Below are positions 46,181 through 53,411 of a stretch of DNA of 64,000 nt, piece after piece. The DNA is from Gammaproteobacteria bacterium (GTDB lineage Bacteria > Pseudomonadota > Gammaproteobacteria > Ga0077536): positions 202,815-266,814 of the forward strand of contig JACPPA010000002.1 of the NCBI GenBank assembly GCA_016191285.1. The letters run 5' to 3'. The position numbers and the translations under genes were made by a program. Under the pieces are notes generated by a model. The model saw nothing but the letters and a program-made list of their open reading frames with translations, was not told the DNA's origin and ran no database searches. Each line of letters begins with the position of its first letter. Within the stretch, counting starts at the first letter, position 1.

Positions 46181-46781
46181 GGTGTTGTTCCTTCCAACGG
46201 TAGGTAATCAACTGCGCGGTCCACACCGCAAAGTCGTTACGGTCTTCGAATCTTAAAAGTCGATATTTCCCGTCTGCGTCTAAGCGCAGCGCGAAGCGGT
46301 TCGTTTCTGGCACGCGAAATTCTTTTGAACTCGTGTTGTTCCATGCGTCGGTATAGCTAGAAAGCTGCAAACTAATTGCCGCGCCGGCAAAAAAAGAACG
46401 CTTCACGTCTATATTTGTCGGCCCCTTAACGCCTTTTAGTTTCGGCATCAATCCAAATAAGTCAGCGGTGCCGGCGTAGCGTTGACTCGGGTGAAATAGC
46501 TGACGCTCAGACGCCAGACATTCAAAGCCGGTGTCGTCTTTGAATTTGCACCACGCGTCGTAACGCGCACCCATCCAGTCGGGCAACGCCCCAATATCCA
46601 AGTCGTCCATGCAGTCGAGTTCGATCATGCGATGGATGGCATTTCCTTCTTGCTGCGCGCGCTCCAGCACGTCACGTGGGATATGGTCGTAGCTCACGAG
46701 ACCGGCCAAGATCCGCGTCGTATTCGGTACGGGTTCTCCGTCCCAAAAGTACCGGTGCTCAATGGGGTCGAATGTCAGCAT
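46170..46781 (-). CDS. PD-(D/E)XK-type phage nuclease
   Basis: 203 residues. MLTFDPIEHRYFWDGEPVPNTTRIL opens like RecB/Cas4-family phage exonucleases, and the catalytic core is AGTADLFG, then TNIDVKRSFF (D...D-x-K). QLSSYTDAW follows, as in the QxxxY motif of RecB-like nucleases. The ATG at 46781 is preferred to one nine codons upstream. It lies directly after a putative annealing protein, matching the exonuclease-annealase pairs of lambda and Rac. Confidence 0.78.
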   Translation of the reverse strand: MLTFDPIEHRYFWDGEPVPNTTRILAGLVSYDHIPRDVLERAQQEGNAIHRMIELDCMDDLDIGALPDWMGARYDAWCKFKDDTGFECLASERQLFHPSQRYAGTADLFGLMPKLKGVKGPTNIDVKRSFFAGAAISLQLSSYTDAWNNTSSKEFRVPETNRFALRLDADGKYRLLRFEDRNDFAVWTAQLITYRWKEQHHGK

Positions 46782-46783
46782 AG

Positions 46784-47629
46784 CTACGCAGTCCGCTCCG
46801 CGATCCAAGTTTGAATAGCGTTGAAGTTACTCATGTGCAGTGACTCTATCGGGCCGAACTTCGCAACCAGGTCCGCGTCGTTCATGGACTTACTACGCAT
46901 TTTCGCGCGCAGAATTCTTAGCGCGCCTTCGCCGAGCGGCTTGTCTTCGTCAGGTGGCGCTTCGCGCGTCGACTCGGTGCGTGCCGGCGCACTACGAGCT
47001 TTTGGTTGCTCTACCGGTGGCCGCTGGTCGCGGTCTTCCTCGTTGACATAGCCTTCCGGCAAATCCTCCACGTCCTGAGCGAACACGTCAGACGCCGAGA
47101 GTGCCGTCAGTGTCATATCGACCTGCGCGCGTTTCTTCGCCATTTTCAAAATGGTGTTCGACACGTCCGCAATTTCCGTTCGGACCTGTTTCGTCGAGTA
47201 GTCCCGGCCGTGTTTGACGCGGCGCCGATCTTCGGGGGTATCGTTCCACTCCTTGTCGTAGGCTTTGCGCCACTTGTACTTTTCTTCCATTGAAGAGCAC
47301 TCACCGATCCCAACACCCACCACGGTGCCAGTTGGAATGTGAATACCCTTGGCATGGACGCGATAACGTCGTTCGTCGAGGCCGCTGATATCCTCAACGT
47401 CCGGCTCAACCGAGATCCGAAACGTCGTCAGCAACACTTCTGAGCCTGCCTTGAACAGCGACGGTTGTTTGCAGCCCGGGATCACGCCGTAGTGCGTGTC
47501 CTTCTTCATGATCGAGGCCATGACCTCTTGGATCAGGTTGACCTGCGCGCGGATATCTACCGCCGTGAGCCGCTTCGGCGACTCGTAGGTGGCGACTACG
47601 GTGTCCTGGCGGACGGCGAGATCGTTCAT
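46784..47629 (-). CDS. Putative phage single-strand annealing/recombination protein
   Basis: 281 residues. The N-terminal two thirds contain QVNLIQEVMASIMKKDTHYGVIPGCKQPSLFKAGSEVLLTTFRI, RYRVHAKGIHIPTGTVVGVGIGECSS, and an NTILKMAKKRAQVDMTL helix. These recur in phage proteins placed beside RecB-like nucleases. The RecT/Erf/Sak class is inferred from this neighbourhood, not from a firm motif. The C-terminal third is a charged linker and a small helical tail. Confidence 0.7.
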   Translation of the reverse strand: MNDLAVRQDTVVATYESPKRLTAVDIRAQVNLIQEVMASIMKKDTHYGVIPGCKQPSLFKAGSEVLLTTFRISVEPDVEDISGLDERRYRVHAKGIHIPTGTVVGVGIGECSSMEEKYKWRKAYDKEWNDTPEDRRRVKHGRDYSTKQVRTEIADVSNTILKMAKKRAQVDMTLTALSASDVFAQDVEDLPEGYVNEEDRDQRPPVEQPKARSAPARTESTREAPPDEDKPLGEGALRILRAKMRSKSMNDADLVAKFGPIESLHMSNFNAIQTWIAERTA

Positions 47630-47832
47630 GCCGCCACCTTTTCACCAGAGACGTGATATTCGTCGAGCATTGTTATGACGTGGCTGAGTTGATCGGCTGC
47701 GGTGAGGCAGTCGACGCGCACTGGCGCCGGGATCTCGCGCACGCTGGCTAGCTTCTCCAAGATCCCGCGCGCGAGCGTGGCCGCGGCGTACATTGCCTCG
47801 TAGCGAGTTGCGTGGGTCGTACGTTTACTCAT
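47626..47832 (-). CDS. Hypothetical phage protein
   Basis: 68 residues from the ATG at 47832, which has GGAGGA six bases upstream. Helical, without recognised motif (MSKRTTHATRYEAMYAAATL, ADQLSHVITMLDEYHVSG). Between it and the methyltransferase is a 39-codon frame ending LVDHNQLEEP that has no normal start codon. Confidence 0.65.
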   Translation of the reverse strand: MSKRTTHATRYEAMYAAATLARGILEKLASVREIPAPVRVDCLTAADQLSHVITMLDEYHVSGEKVAA

Positions 47833-47943
47833 GGTTCCTCCAGTTGGTTGTGATCGACGAGCGCCTGGTGCTCGGCAGCCGTGCGCAATTCCACGACTTG
47901 GCGCGCAAACAGGCATTGGGCGACGATGCGTAATACCTCGCCC

Positions 47944-48369
47944 TCATATTCCGAACGTCACCAGCGCGCTCGGGAAGGGCGCTGAATTCTTGTGGCCGCC
48001 GAACTTCAGCCGGCCGCGGATGTATTCGATGTTCGCGCTATAGAACATGACATAGTCATGCCACCAGGCGGTGTCGGTGCGCGCAGGCACGAGGCACATT
48101 ACAAATGCGCCATAACCGGCTTCGTTGGCGGCTTTCTTGAGCCACCAGCCGATCTCGCGACCATAAGGCGGATTCATCCAGCACCGCTCAGGCGCCCACG
48201 GTTGAATCAATCCATTCTGCTCGCGGGTAAAGAACCGCGCGCACTTCGCGTTCTCCGGGGTGGCGCAGACATCAAGCGTGAAGTTGTAGTCGGCATTCTT
48301 GGCGTCGAAGAGTGCCTGTGGCGTTTCCCACTCAGCCGACGCGCTGGAAAAATGGATGTCGGTTTTCAC
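47944..48369 (-). CDS. Phage DNA N-6-adenine methyltransferase (Dam-like)
   Basis: 141 residues of the phage Dam family. SAEWETPQALFDAKNADYNFTLDVCATPENAKC is the start, the catalytic NPPYG is in CWMNPPYGREIGWWLKKA, and MCLVPARTDTAWWHDYV follows. It is short because these phage enzymes lack a separate recognition domain. No cognate restriction gene is nearby, so it probably protects phage DNA or alters host methylation. Confidence 0.88.
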   Translation of the reverse strand: MKTDIHFSSASAEWETPQALFDAKNADYNFTLDVCATPENAKCARFFTREQNGLIQPWAPERCWMNPPYGREIGWWLKKAANEAGYGAFVMCLVPARTDTAWWHDYVMFYSANIEYIRGRLKFGGHKNSAPFPSALVTFGI

Positions 48370-48393
48370 TTCACTGCCTTCCGCGCGCGTTTC

Positions 48394-48573
48394 TCAACTC
48401 GCCGAATCATCTGGTTTATTGGAGCTCGTAACCACAACCCGAGTGCGCCCGTAGACTTCCATGTGCACGCGCACTTGCGCGCCTTCGGGCACGTTTAGCC
48501 CGATAGAAGTCAGACAGTGGGTTGTCAGAATTTTCTCGACTTCTTTTGGCTCTAACTCGATTTCGATGTTCAT
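48394..48573 (-). CDS. Hypothetical phage protein
   Basis: 59 residues from the ATG at 48573 with GAGGGA upstream: MNIEIELEPKEVEKILTTHCL and GAQVRVHMEVYGRTRVVV, a small beta-rich domain. No function recognised; four-base overlap with the gene before. Confidence 0.62.
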   Translation of the reverse strand: MNIEIELEPKEVEKILTTHCLTSIGLNVPEGAQVRVHMEVYGRTRVVVTSSNKPDDSAS

Positions 48574-48938
48574 GCCACATCCCTCGCTGTCGAGTATTCG
48601 TACCCCGGTTCGAAGTCCGGCGCCGCGTCTGCCCAGTCCTTGGCGACCAGGCCCTCCAGGCACTCAGCAAGCCGCGAGCGCAGATCGCTAGCGAGGGTGA
48701 GTATTTCTAGCTCTGCCGCAGGCCCAGTCTCTGCGCGATGCTCAATGAGCGTAGCAAGAGCATCGCGGCACCAGTAAGCGACCGGCGTCCGCATGTATTC
48801 GTAAAAAACCTCGCACCAGGCATCATCAAAGCTCTCAAGCTTGGAAGCTAACAACATGTTGCGGGCCGCGGCTGGCATTTGGTCGGCCGATTCATAAAGA
48901 CCGGCCGAAAAGTTAAGTAGGTTTTGGTAAGCGCTCAT
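48570..48938 (-). CDS. Hypothetical phage protein
   Basis: 122 residues, helical and acidic (SAYQNLLNFSAGLYESADQMPAAAR, WCEVFYEYMRTPVAYWC). No motif recognised. Both ends overlap neighbours by four bases, so it is translated as part of the operon. Confidence 0.65.
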   Translation of the reverse strand: MSAYQNLLNFSAGLYESADQMPAAARNMLLASKLESFDDAWCEVFYEYMRTPVAYWCRDALATLIEHRAETGPAAELEILTLASDLRSRLAECLEGLVAKDWADAAPDFEPGYEYSTARDVA

Positions 48939-49258
48939 GCGGCCTCCGTCGAATTCGTGAAAATACTTCTGATGTGAACCTTTGCAGCATTGGTAATTTG
49001 ACTGTGCATCTTTCGAAACGCTGCAACACCGGCCTGGTCGCCCTGTTGATATTCACCACGGATGTACAGGCAACAACCACGCGCGATCGTCTCGGAAAGC
49101 GATGGGGCAATCTGTCCGGTGGTGGCGACTTTGATCGCTAAGGCCGGGAACTCGATTACCCACAGCTCCACGAGCTTTGCGAAGTCGCGCGTGGGCAAGT
49201 CCTTGAACTCCACACCACTGGCGCGAAGTACGTTGATGCGCTTGTAAAGGGCGCTCAT
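48935..49258 (-). CDS. Hypothetical phage protein
   Basis: 107 residues (MSALYKRINVLRASGVEFKDL, ETIARGCCLYIRGEYQQGDQ), mainly helical, unrecognised. Four-base overlaps on both sides. Confidence 0.65.
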   Translation of the reverse strand: MSALYKRINVLRASGVEFKDLPTRDFAKLVELWVIEFPALAIKVATTGQIAPSLSETIARGCCLYIRGEYQQGDQAGVAAFRKMHSQITNAAKVHIRSIFTNSTEAA

Positions 49259-49524
49259 TCCATCACCCCGCCACCTAGCTGCAAGTCCTGATCGAAGTAA
49301 GCGCGAATCGCCTTATACGATTGGCGCACACCTAGTTTTTTGCATACAAACTCAGTAGTCGGGCCAATGATCGCGGCCTGCCCAGAGGACAAAGCCAGTG
49401 TCATTTTTCGCGCAAACTCTCGAGGCGCGGCAATCGCTTTAGGCGAATAGAGCTGCGGATTCTTGGCGATCGCGTACTCTAGCGCCTTCGCGTATTCTTC
49501 AAAAAATCGCTCAAGGTTGTTCAT
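49255..49524 (-). CDS. Hypothetical phage protein
   Basis: 89 residues from the ATG at 49524, which has GGGGAGGA upstream. The much longer frame upstream reads through the acidic gene in another phase and is not real. Helical; KKLGVRQSYKAIRAYF may be a DNA-contacting segment. Function unknown. Confidence 0.65.
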   Translation of the reverse strand: MNNLERFFEEYAKALEYAIAKNPQLYSPKAIAAPREFARKMTLALSSGQAAIIGPTTEFVCKKLGVRQSYKAIRAYFDQDLQLGGGVME

Positions 49525-49525
49525 T

Positions 49526-49768
49526 TCAATCCTCCCCTTCAGCAGCGGCCTCGAGGGCTGCTTCGATTTCTTCGTCTTCTTCGTCTTCTTCGATTTCAAG
49601 GCGTTCGATTTCAGCGTAAATCGCCGCCTGCTGGCGATGACCTGCTTCAATGAGCGCTTGAGCCGCGCCCATTTCTTTGAGCGCGGCATCTACATTGGCT
49701 TGGACTTGGATAAGCTCCTCCATTAAAGAGCAGTACGCCGCCTGATTTTTCGGAAATCGCATAGTCAT
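49526..49768 (-). CDS. Small acidic phage protein
   Basis: 80 residues with a helical first part and a C-terminal acidic tail (EIEEDEEDEEIEAALEAAAEGED). Such tails are typical of small DNA-mimic or protein-binding phage products, but the function is unknown. Confidence 0.62.
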   Translation of the reverse strand: MTMRFPKNQAAYCSLMEELIQVQANVDAALKEMGAAQALIEAGHRQQAAIYAEIERLEIEEDEEDEEIEAALEAAAEGED

Positions 49769-49769
49769 T

Positions 49770-50195
49770 TCAGTCCTCTCCCGGCAACATGATCGTGATC
49801 ACCGGCTCGCCGTTGTCACCGCCGCTGACCATCATCTTGAGCGTGGCCATCTTCGGCACCCGACCTCGACCGCCGTTCTTCACCCGAAGCAACCGATAGT
49901 AGATTTCGCTTCGCTCCATGGCCTGCCGAACGACGCACCGAGCCATCCACAACACGTCCCAGAGCCGACCAGATTCGTCCTGGTAGGTCTGCCGCTTGTT
50001 GTCGGCCTCGGTCCACGCAACGCAGTCAGCCCACGCAGCGCTCGTTATAGCGACGGGAATTTTGAAGCCAGCCTCGAGCGCAGTTTCAGAGACATCCACG
50101 AAGAAGCCATCCTCAATTGCCTGCGCCCGGGTGTAAGTTGAAATTGGCTCACCGAAGATTTCGGCGAGACTTCCGCTGTGCTCTTGGTCGTACAT
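49770..50195 (-). CDS. DUF6573-like phage protein, first gene of the leftward operon
   Basis: 141 residues from the ATG at 50195, eight bases after GGAGG; an ATG five codons upstream overlaps the site itself. The start LAEIFGEPISTYTRAQAIEDGFFVDVS matches a family of plasmid and phage proteins of unknown function (DUF6573). It is transcribed from the PL-type promoter 30 bases upstream. Confidence 0.75.
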   Translation of the reverse strand: MYDQEHSGSLAEIFGEPISTYTRAQAIEDGFFVDVSETALEAGFKIPVAITSAAWADCVAWTEADNKRQTYQDESGRLWDVLWMARCVVRQAMERSEIYYRLLRVKNGGRGRVPKMATLKMMVSGGDNGEPVITIMLPGED

Positions 50196-50226
50196 TTTTC
50201 GTTCCTCCATCTGGTTCGATGGAGAG

Positions 50227-50267
50227 ATACTAAGGCATACCTAATAACATATCAATAGGTATACCTA
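50227..50267 (-). promoter_or_regulatory. PL-type early promoter with two repressor operators
   Basis: On the minus strand, TTGATA (50250-50255) and TAGTAT (50227-50232) are spaced by 17 bases. AAGGCATACCTA (50232-50243) lies in the spacer. The perfect palindrome TAGGTATACCTA (50256-50267) abuts the -35 element. The same motif occurs three times in front of the repressor and Cro-like genes, so one protein should control both early promoters. Confidence 0.82.
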
Positions 50268-50274
50268 ATTATTA

Positions 50275-50306
50275 GATCAAATAAATGCCGACATAGGCCG
50301 GCGCAT
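50275..50306 (-). terminator. Possible terminator of the repressor operon
   Basis: On the minus strand ATGCGCCG pairs loosely with CGGCAT and is followed by TTATTTGAT, between the membrane-protein gene and the PL promoter. The stem is imperfect. A separate palindrome, TCAACAGTGTTGA, lies at 50331-50343. Confidence 0.35.
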
Positions 50307-50361
50307 CGAAATAAGCGGGTTAGATTAGAATCAACAGTGTTGACTTTTTAGAGCGAGATGC

Positions 50362-50631
50362 TCAATCACTTCGCGATCCAAATAGCAGAAACCAAATCCC
50401 AACGATCCCGGCAATGATCCCTAGGGGTGCGGCAACCCATTTCTGAATCGTCGGATTTGTCTCTTTGACCCACCATAGAGGAAGAATTATTCCTAAAACA
50501 AACAATGTAATCTGGTCAAATGTATAGACCGCCTCCACGTACTTGAACGGAACGATGTGCTTGAACAATGCGCCTTCTAACAAAAACAGTAAAAGCAGTA
50601 ATCCAATAGCCCAACCGCGTAACGCAGTCAT
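50362..50631 (-). CDS. Small membrane protein in the repressor operon
   Basis: 89 residues, three likely membrane helices: GWAIGLLLLLFLLEGALF, ITLFVLGIILPLWWV and APLGIIAGIVGIWFLLFG. Its start overlaps the repressor stop by one base, so it is expressed in the lysogen. Genes in this place can code for superinfection exclusion or host-altering proteins. That role is a guess from position. Confidence 0.65.
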   Translation of the reverse strand: MTALRGWAIGLLLLLFLLEGALFKHIVPFKYVEAVYTFDQITLFVLGIILPLWWVKETNPTIQKWVAAPLGIIAGIVGIWFLLFGSRSD

Positions 50632-51077
50632 TAATCTGCACCTTTCTTGGTTTTTGCTGCATCGCGTTCTTTATTCAATTTCTGAAATTTATGTTCCGTC
50701 TGCAAGTATTCCGGGCTTCCTGGCATAGCTAATGCCAACGCAACTTCAAGCAGATGCTTTTGCACATTTGGAGTTAATCGGTGGAAAGCGTCGACGAGTT
50801 GCTGCGTTCGTTTTGGAAGAGCCATCTGACTGTCTTCGGATAAGTCTTTTGGAACCGTCTGATCTTTTGAGGAATTTCGCCCAGCCATAATCATGGTGCA
50901 GCTAGTATCAAGGACGCTTGCAACGCGAACGAGATTGTGACCTTCGATGTTTTTGATAACTCCTTTTTCCCAATCGCTCGCGGTAGGAACAGAGACTCGA
51001 ACCTTTTTAGCGAAATCAGTTAGCGACATTTTTTTCGCTTCTCTGCGCTCTTTGATTCTGGTGCCCCATTCGCTCAT
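50631..51077 (-). CDS. CI-like phage repressor (XRE helix-turn-helix)
   Basis: 148 residues from the ATG at 51077; the longer frame upstream covers the operators and the Cro-like gene on the other strand and is not real. The N-terminal XRE domain is WGTRIKERREAKKMSLTDFAKKVRVSVPTASDWEKG (about 3-40). The C-terminus is helical, with no S24 peptidase, so it is probably not cleaved by RecA in the LexA manner. It lies divergent from the Cro-like gene with operators between. Confidence 0.82.
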   Translation of the reverse strand: MSEWGTRIKERREAKKMSLTDFAKKVRVSVPTASDWEKGVIKNIEGHNLVRVASVLDTSCTMIMAGRNSSKDQTVPKDLSEDSQMALPKRTQQLVDAFHRLTPNVQKHLLEVALALAMPGSPEYLQTEHKFQKLNKERDAAKTKKGAD

Positions 51078-51078
51078 G

Positions 51079-51143
51079 TAGGCAATCCTAACTCTAGGAA
51101 CGATAGGTATGCCTTGACGATTATTTGTAGGTATGCCTAAGAT
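51079..51143. promoter_or_regulatory. Triple operator between repressor and Cro genes, with PR-type promoter
   Basis: Three 12-base sites of the form TAGG-N4-CCTA: TAGGCAATCCTA (51079-51090), TAGGTATGCCTT (51104-51115) and TAGGTATGCCTA (51128-51139), with starts 25 and 24 bases apart. Rightward TTGACG (51114-51119) and TAAGAT (51138-51143) are spaced by 18 bases, so the second and third operators overlap the promoter. The first covers the repressor start region, allowing self-control. Confidence 0.82.
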
Positions 51144-51150
51144 TGTCGAC

Positions 51151-51336
51151 ATGACTGATTCAGAACTCATCGACAAATTAGGCGGCACGGCTGAGCTTTC
51201 TCGACTGTGCAAGGTGAAGCCTTCGTCTGTAAGTGAATGGCGGAAAACCGGCATACCACCGGCGAGACGAATGTTTCTAGAAGTGGTTCGCCCTGACATT
51301 TTCGGCGAAGCGCCCAAGAAAGGCCGCGCCGCATGA
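51151..51336 (+). CDS. Cro-like helix-turn-helix protein
   Basis: 61 residues from the ATG at 51151: MTDSELIDKLGGTAELSRLCKVKPSSVSEWRKTGIPPARRMFLE, the pattern of small Cro proteins. The ATG at 51133 lies inside the third operator and before the expected transcript start near 51150, so it is less likely. If that start is right, the mRNA is almost leaderless. Confidence 0.8.
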   Translation: MTDSELIDKLGGTAELSRLCKVKPSSVSEWRKTGIPPARRMFLEVVRPDIFGEAPKKGRAA

Positions 51337-51500
51337 TTTCGTCACCCCTACATTCGGTGACACCCCAGCCCGTCCATAACCGGAAATCCTCCGTTACTCC
51401 TTCCCCGTCCGGGGGCGAGCTTGGGGCATTTATCGGCATCGTTAACGGCTGTGGCCTCGGGTTGATCGCCTGGGGCCTGGTGCTGTGGTGCTTTGCGTGA
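51333..51500 (+). CDS. Small phage membrane-anchored protein
   Basis: 55 residues. A polar Ser/Pro-rich N-terminus is followed by a hydrophobic C-terminus (ELGAFIGIVNGCGLGLIAWGLV) likely to span the membrane. Four-base overlaps with both the Cro gene and the next gene support translation. Confidence 0.5.
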   Translation: MISSPLHSVTPQPVHNRKSSVTPSPSGGELGAFIGIVNGCGLGLIAWGLVLWCFA

Positions 51501-51751
51501 GTGAAGAACTGCGCGATCTGCGTTGCAAGATCCCAGCTCTCGTCGATTGTTTCCTCGAGGCCGAAGCACGGGCCGCAGGCGGCGACAAGTGCATCGTCGT
51601 GCGCTCGGTGTTGCTCGAATGGGCGAAGTCGCGTCATACGGCCTACATTCAAGCCGATAAGCTTTTGCGGGCCGAGGGATTGGTCGGGGAATCGCAGGGA
51701 TCGCGGCGGTCACCGCAGGGCAAGCCGGCGCTGACGTGGCCGGAACCGTGA
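51497..51751 (+). CDS. Hypothetical phage protein
   Basis: 84 residues from the GTG at 51497, in a GTGA overlap with the preceding gene. CKIPALVDCFLEAEARAAGGDKCIVVRSVLLEWAKSRHTAY suggests a helical DNA-binding-size domain. No family recognised. It precedes the replication gene. Confidence 0.6.
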   Translation: MSEELRDLRCKIPALVDCFLEAEARAAGGDKCIVVRSVLLEWAKSRHTAYIQADKLLRAEGLVGESQGSRRSPQGKPALTWPEP

Positions 51752-52458
51752 ATTATTACGCTCGTCATATCGGCGATTACACGCGTGATGCGGCGCACCT
51801 TTCGCTGCTCGAACATGGGGTTTATTGCCGCCTCCTCGATACCTACTACGCGAGGGAGCAACCCCTACCTTCAGAAATTATTTTAATTTGCAGACTCATA
51901 GGAGCAAAAAATAAAGATGAGAGGGCGGCTGTGGAGGCCGTGTTAAAAGAATTCTTTACACCTACCGATGACGGATGGAAACAAGCTCGCTGTGACAAGG
52001 AGATAGAGCGCTTTAATGAGAAAAGCACTAAGGCTAAACGCAGTGCCAACGCACGTTGGTCGCAATCCGAAGGCAATGCGAACGCATACAAAAACGCAAT
52101 GCGTTCGCATAGCGAAGGCAATGCTCCCAATAACCAAGAACCAATAACCAATAAATACCCCCCTAACCCCCGTCGGGAGAAGGTGCATGAATTTCCACCA
52201 GGATTCGATCAGTTCTGGGAAGCCTACCCACGTAAAACTGCAAAGCCAGCAGCATCGAGAGTGTTCACCAGGCTACGAGTCAATACCTCCCTGCTGAACC
52301 TGATGCTGTCAGCACTCGAACGGCAGAAGGTCAGCGAACAGTGGACCCGAGATCACGGCCAATATGTTCCGCACCCGGCGACTTGGCTCAACAACCGACG
52401 ATGGGAAGACGAGCTCGCGGCAGTTCCCGTGCTGAACGGTTTTGAGGACTGCATTTGA
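51748..52458 (+). CDS. DUF1376 phage replication protein (YdaU-like)
   Basis: 236 residues from the GTG at 51748, in a GTGA overlap. The DUF1376 domain begins VNYYARHIGDYTRDAAHLSLLEHGVYCRLLDTYY and runs to about 105. A linker with a possible origin of replication in its DNA follows, then a C-terminal segment FPPGFDQFWEAYPRKTAKPAASRVF, as seen in phage O-type initiators. With the helicase gene next, it probably recruits the replication machinery to the phage origin. Confidence 0.85.
   Translation: MNYYARHIGDYTRDAAHLSLLEHGVYCRLLDTYYAREQPLPSEIILICRLIGAKNKDERAAVEAVLKEFFTPTDDGWKQARCDKEIERFNEKSTKAKRSANARWSQSEGNANAYKNAMRSHSEGNAPNNQEPITNKYPPNPRREKVHEFPPGFDQFWEAYPRKTAKPAASRVFTRLRVNTSLLNLMLSALERQKVSEQWTRDHGQYVPHPATWLNNRRWEDELAAVPVLNGFEDCI
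52060..52165. other. Candidate phage replication origin inside the DUF1376 gene
   Basis: CGAAGGCAATGC occurs twice (52068-52079 and 52113-52124). Two 12-base palindromes, ATGCGAACGCAT (52076-52087) and its complement (52099-52110), lie between. An AT-rich stretch with repeated CCAATAACCA units follows (52127-52155). Iterons beside an AT-rich segment in the middle of the initiator gene is how the lambda origin is built. The coding constraint here, a low-complexity linker, is weak. Confidence 0.55.
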
Positions 52459-53411
52459 ACGCCGTCGTCGAATTCGTTGCGAAGCATTCCATCTCAGCGA
52501 AGGAGATCGCACCGTACGAATGCAATCCCGAAGACGCGCTGCACATTCATCCGGCAGGCGTCTGGCGTCAGCGGATCGTTGACTACTTCAACCTACCTGA
52601 CGAGCAGCGCGGCGACATGCTGCCGTGGAGTAAAACTCACGCCAATGTTCGACTGCGTGAAGGCGAGCTTTCGATCTGGGCCGGTGCGAATGGATCTGGC
52701 AAGTCGATGCTGCTATCTCACGTCCTGCTCGACCTCATTGCCGGTGGACGACGGGCCGTGATCGCATCCCTCGAAATGTCGCCGGTAGCGACCCTGGCGC
52801 GCATGGTGAGGCAAGCCTGCGCCGTTGACCTGCCCACACCGCGAGAAGTCGACTGCGCCCTCTATGCGCTCGGTACGAAGCTGTGGCTGTACGACCAGAT
52901 CGGGACTGTCCACGCCAAACGAGTTTTTGGTGTGATCCGCTACGCTCGAGAAGAGCTCGGCGCCGATCACGTCGTCATCGATTCGCTGATGAAGTGCGGG
53001 ATCTCGACCGAGGATCTCGATCAGCAAAAGCGCTTCATCGATCGGCTAAGCACCTACACGAAGGACACCGGCGTTCACCTGCACTTGGTAGCCCATACCA
53101 CGAAGGCTTCCGGTGGTGATGCACATGCGGACAAGTACAGCGTCAAGGGTGCCTCGGAAATTACCGACATGGCGGACAACGTGTTCGTCGTGTGGCGAAA
53201 CAAGGCGAAGGAGCACAAGACTCAAGCCGCCTCAGCGCAAGGTGATCTACTGCCACCAGCTGAGCGCGCCGCGCCGGACTGTACCGTAACGGTCGACAAG
53301 CAACGTCACGGCGAGTGGGAAGGCCGTATCGCGCTGTGGTTCAACCCTCGGTCTCTTCAGTACAGCGGCAAAGACACCACGGACACGTTCCGTTATCTGG
53401 TGGAAGAATGA
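52455..53411 (+). CDS. RecA/DnaB-like replicative helicase or helicase loader
   Basis: 318 residues from a TTG start in a TTGA overlap. A RecA-type ATPase core has Walker A GANGSGKS (77-84), a second strand RAVIASLEMSPVATLARMVRQ typical of DnaB helicases, Walker B HVVIDSLMKCG, and the loop VAHTTKASGG...SVKGASEITDMADNVFVVWR. It lacks the DnaB N-terminal domain, as do Twinkle-like phage helicases. Probably unwinds phage DNA together with the upstream initiator. Confidence 0.83.
   Translation: MNAVVEFVAKHSISAKEIAPYECNPEDALHIHPAGVWRQRIVDYFNLPDEQRGDMLPWSKTHANVRLREGELSIWAGANGSGKSMLLSHVLLDLIAGGRRAVIASLEMSPVATLARMVRQACAVDLPTPREVDCALYALGTKLWLYDQIGTVHAKRVFGVIRYAREELGADHVVIDSLMKCGISTEDLDQQKRFIDRLSTYTKDTGVHLHLVAHTTKASGGDAHADKYSVKGASEITDMADNVFVVWRNKAKEHKTQAASAQGDLLPPAERAAPDCTVTVDKQRHGEWEGRIALWFNPRSLQYSGKDTTDTFRYLVEE

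Noticed and set aside
49525-49689. Long N-terminal extension of the gene ending at 49255
   Set aside because: It reads the acidic tail gene in another phase as a run of Lys and Ser. The ATG at 49524 has a strong ribosome site.
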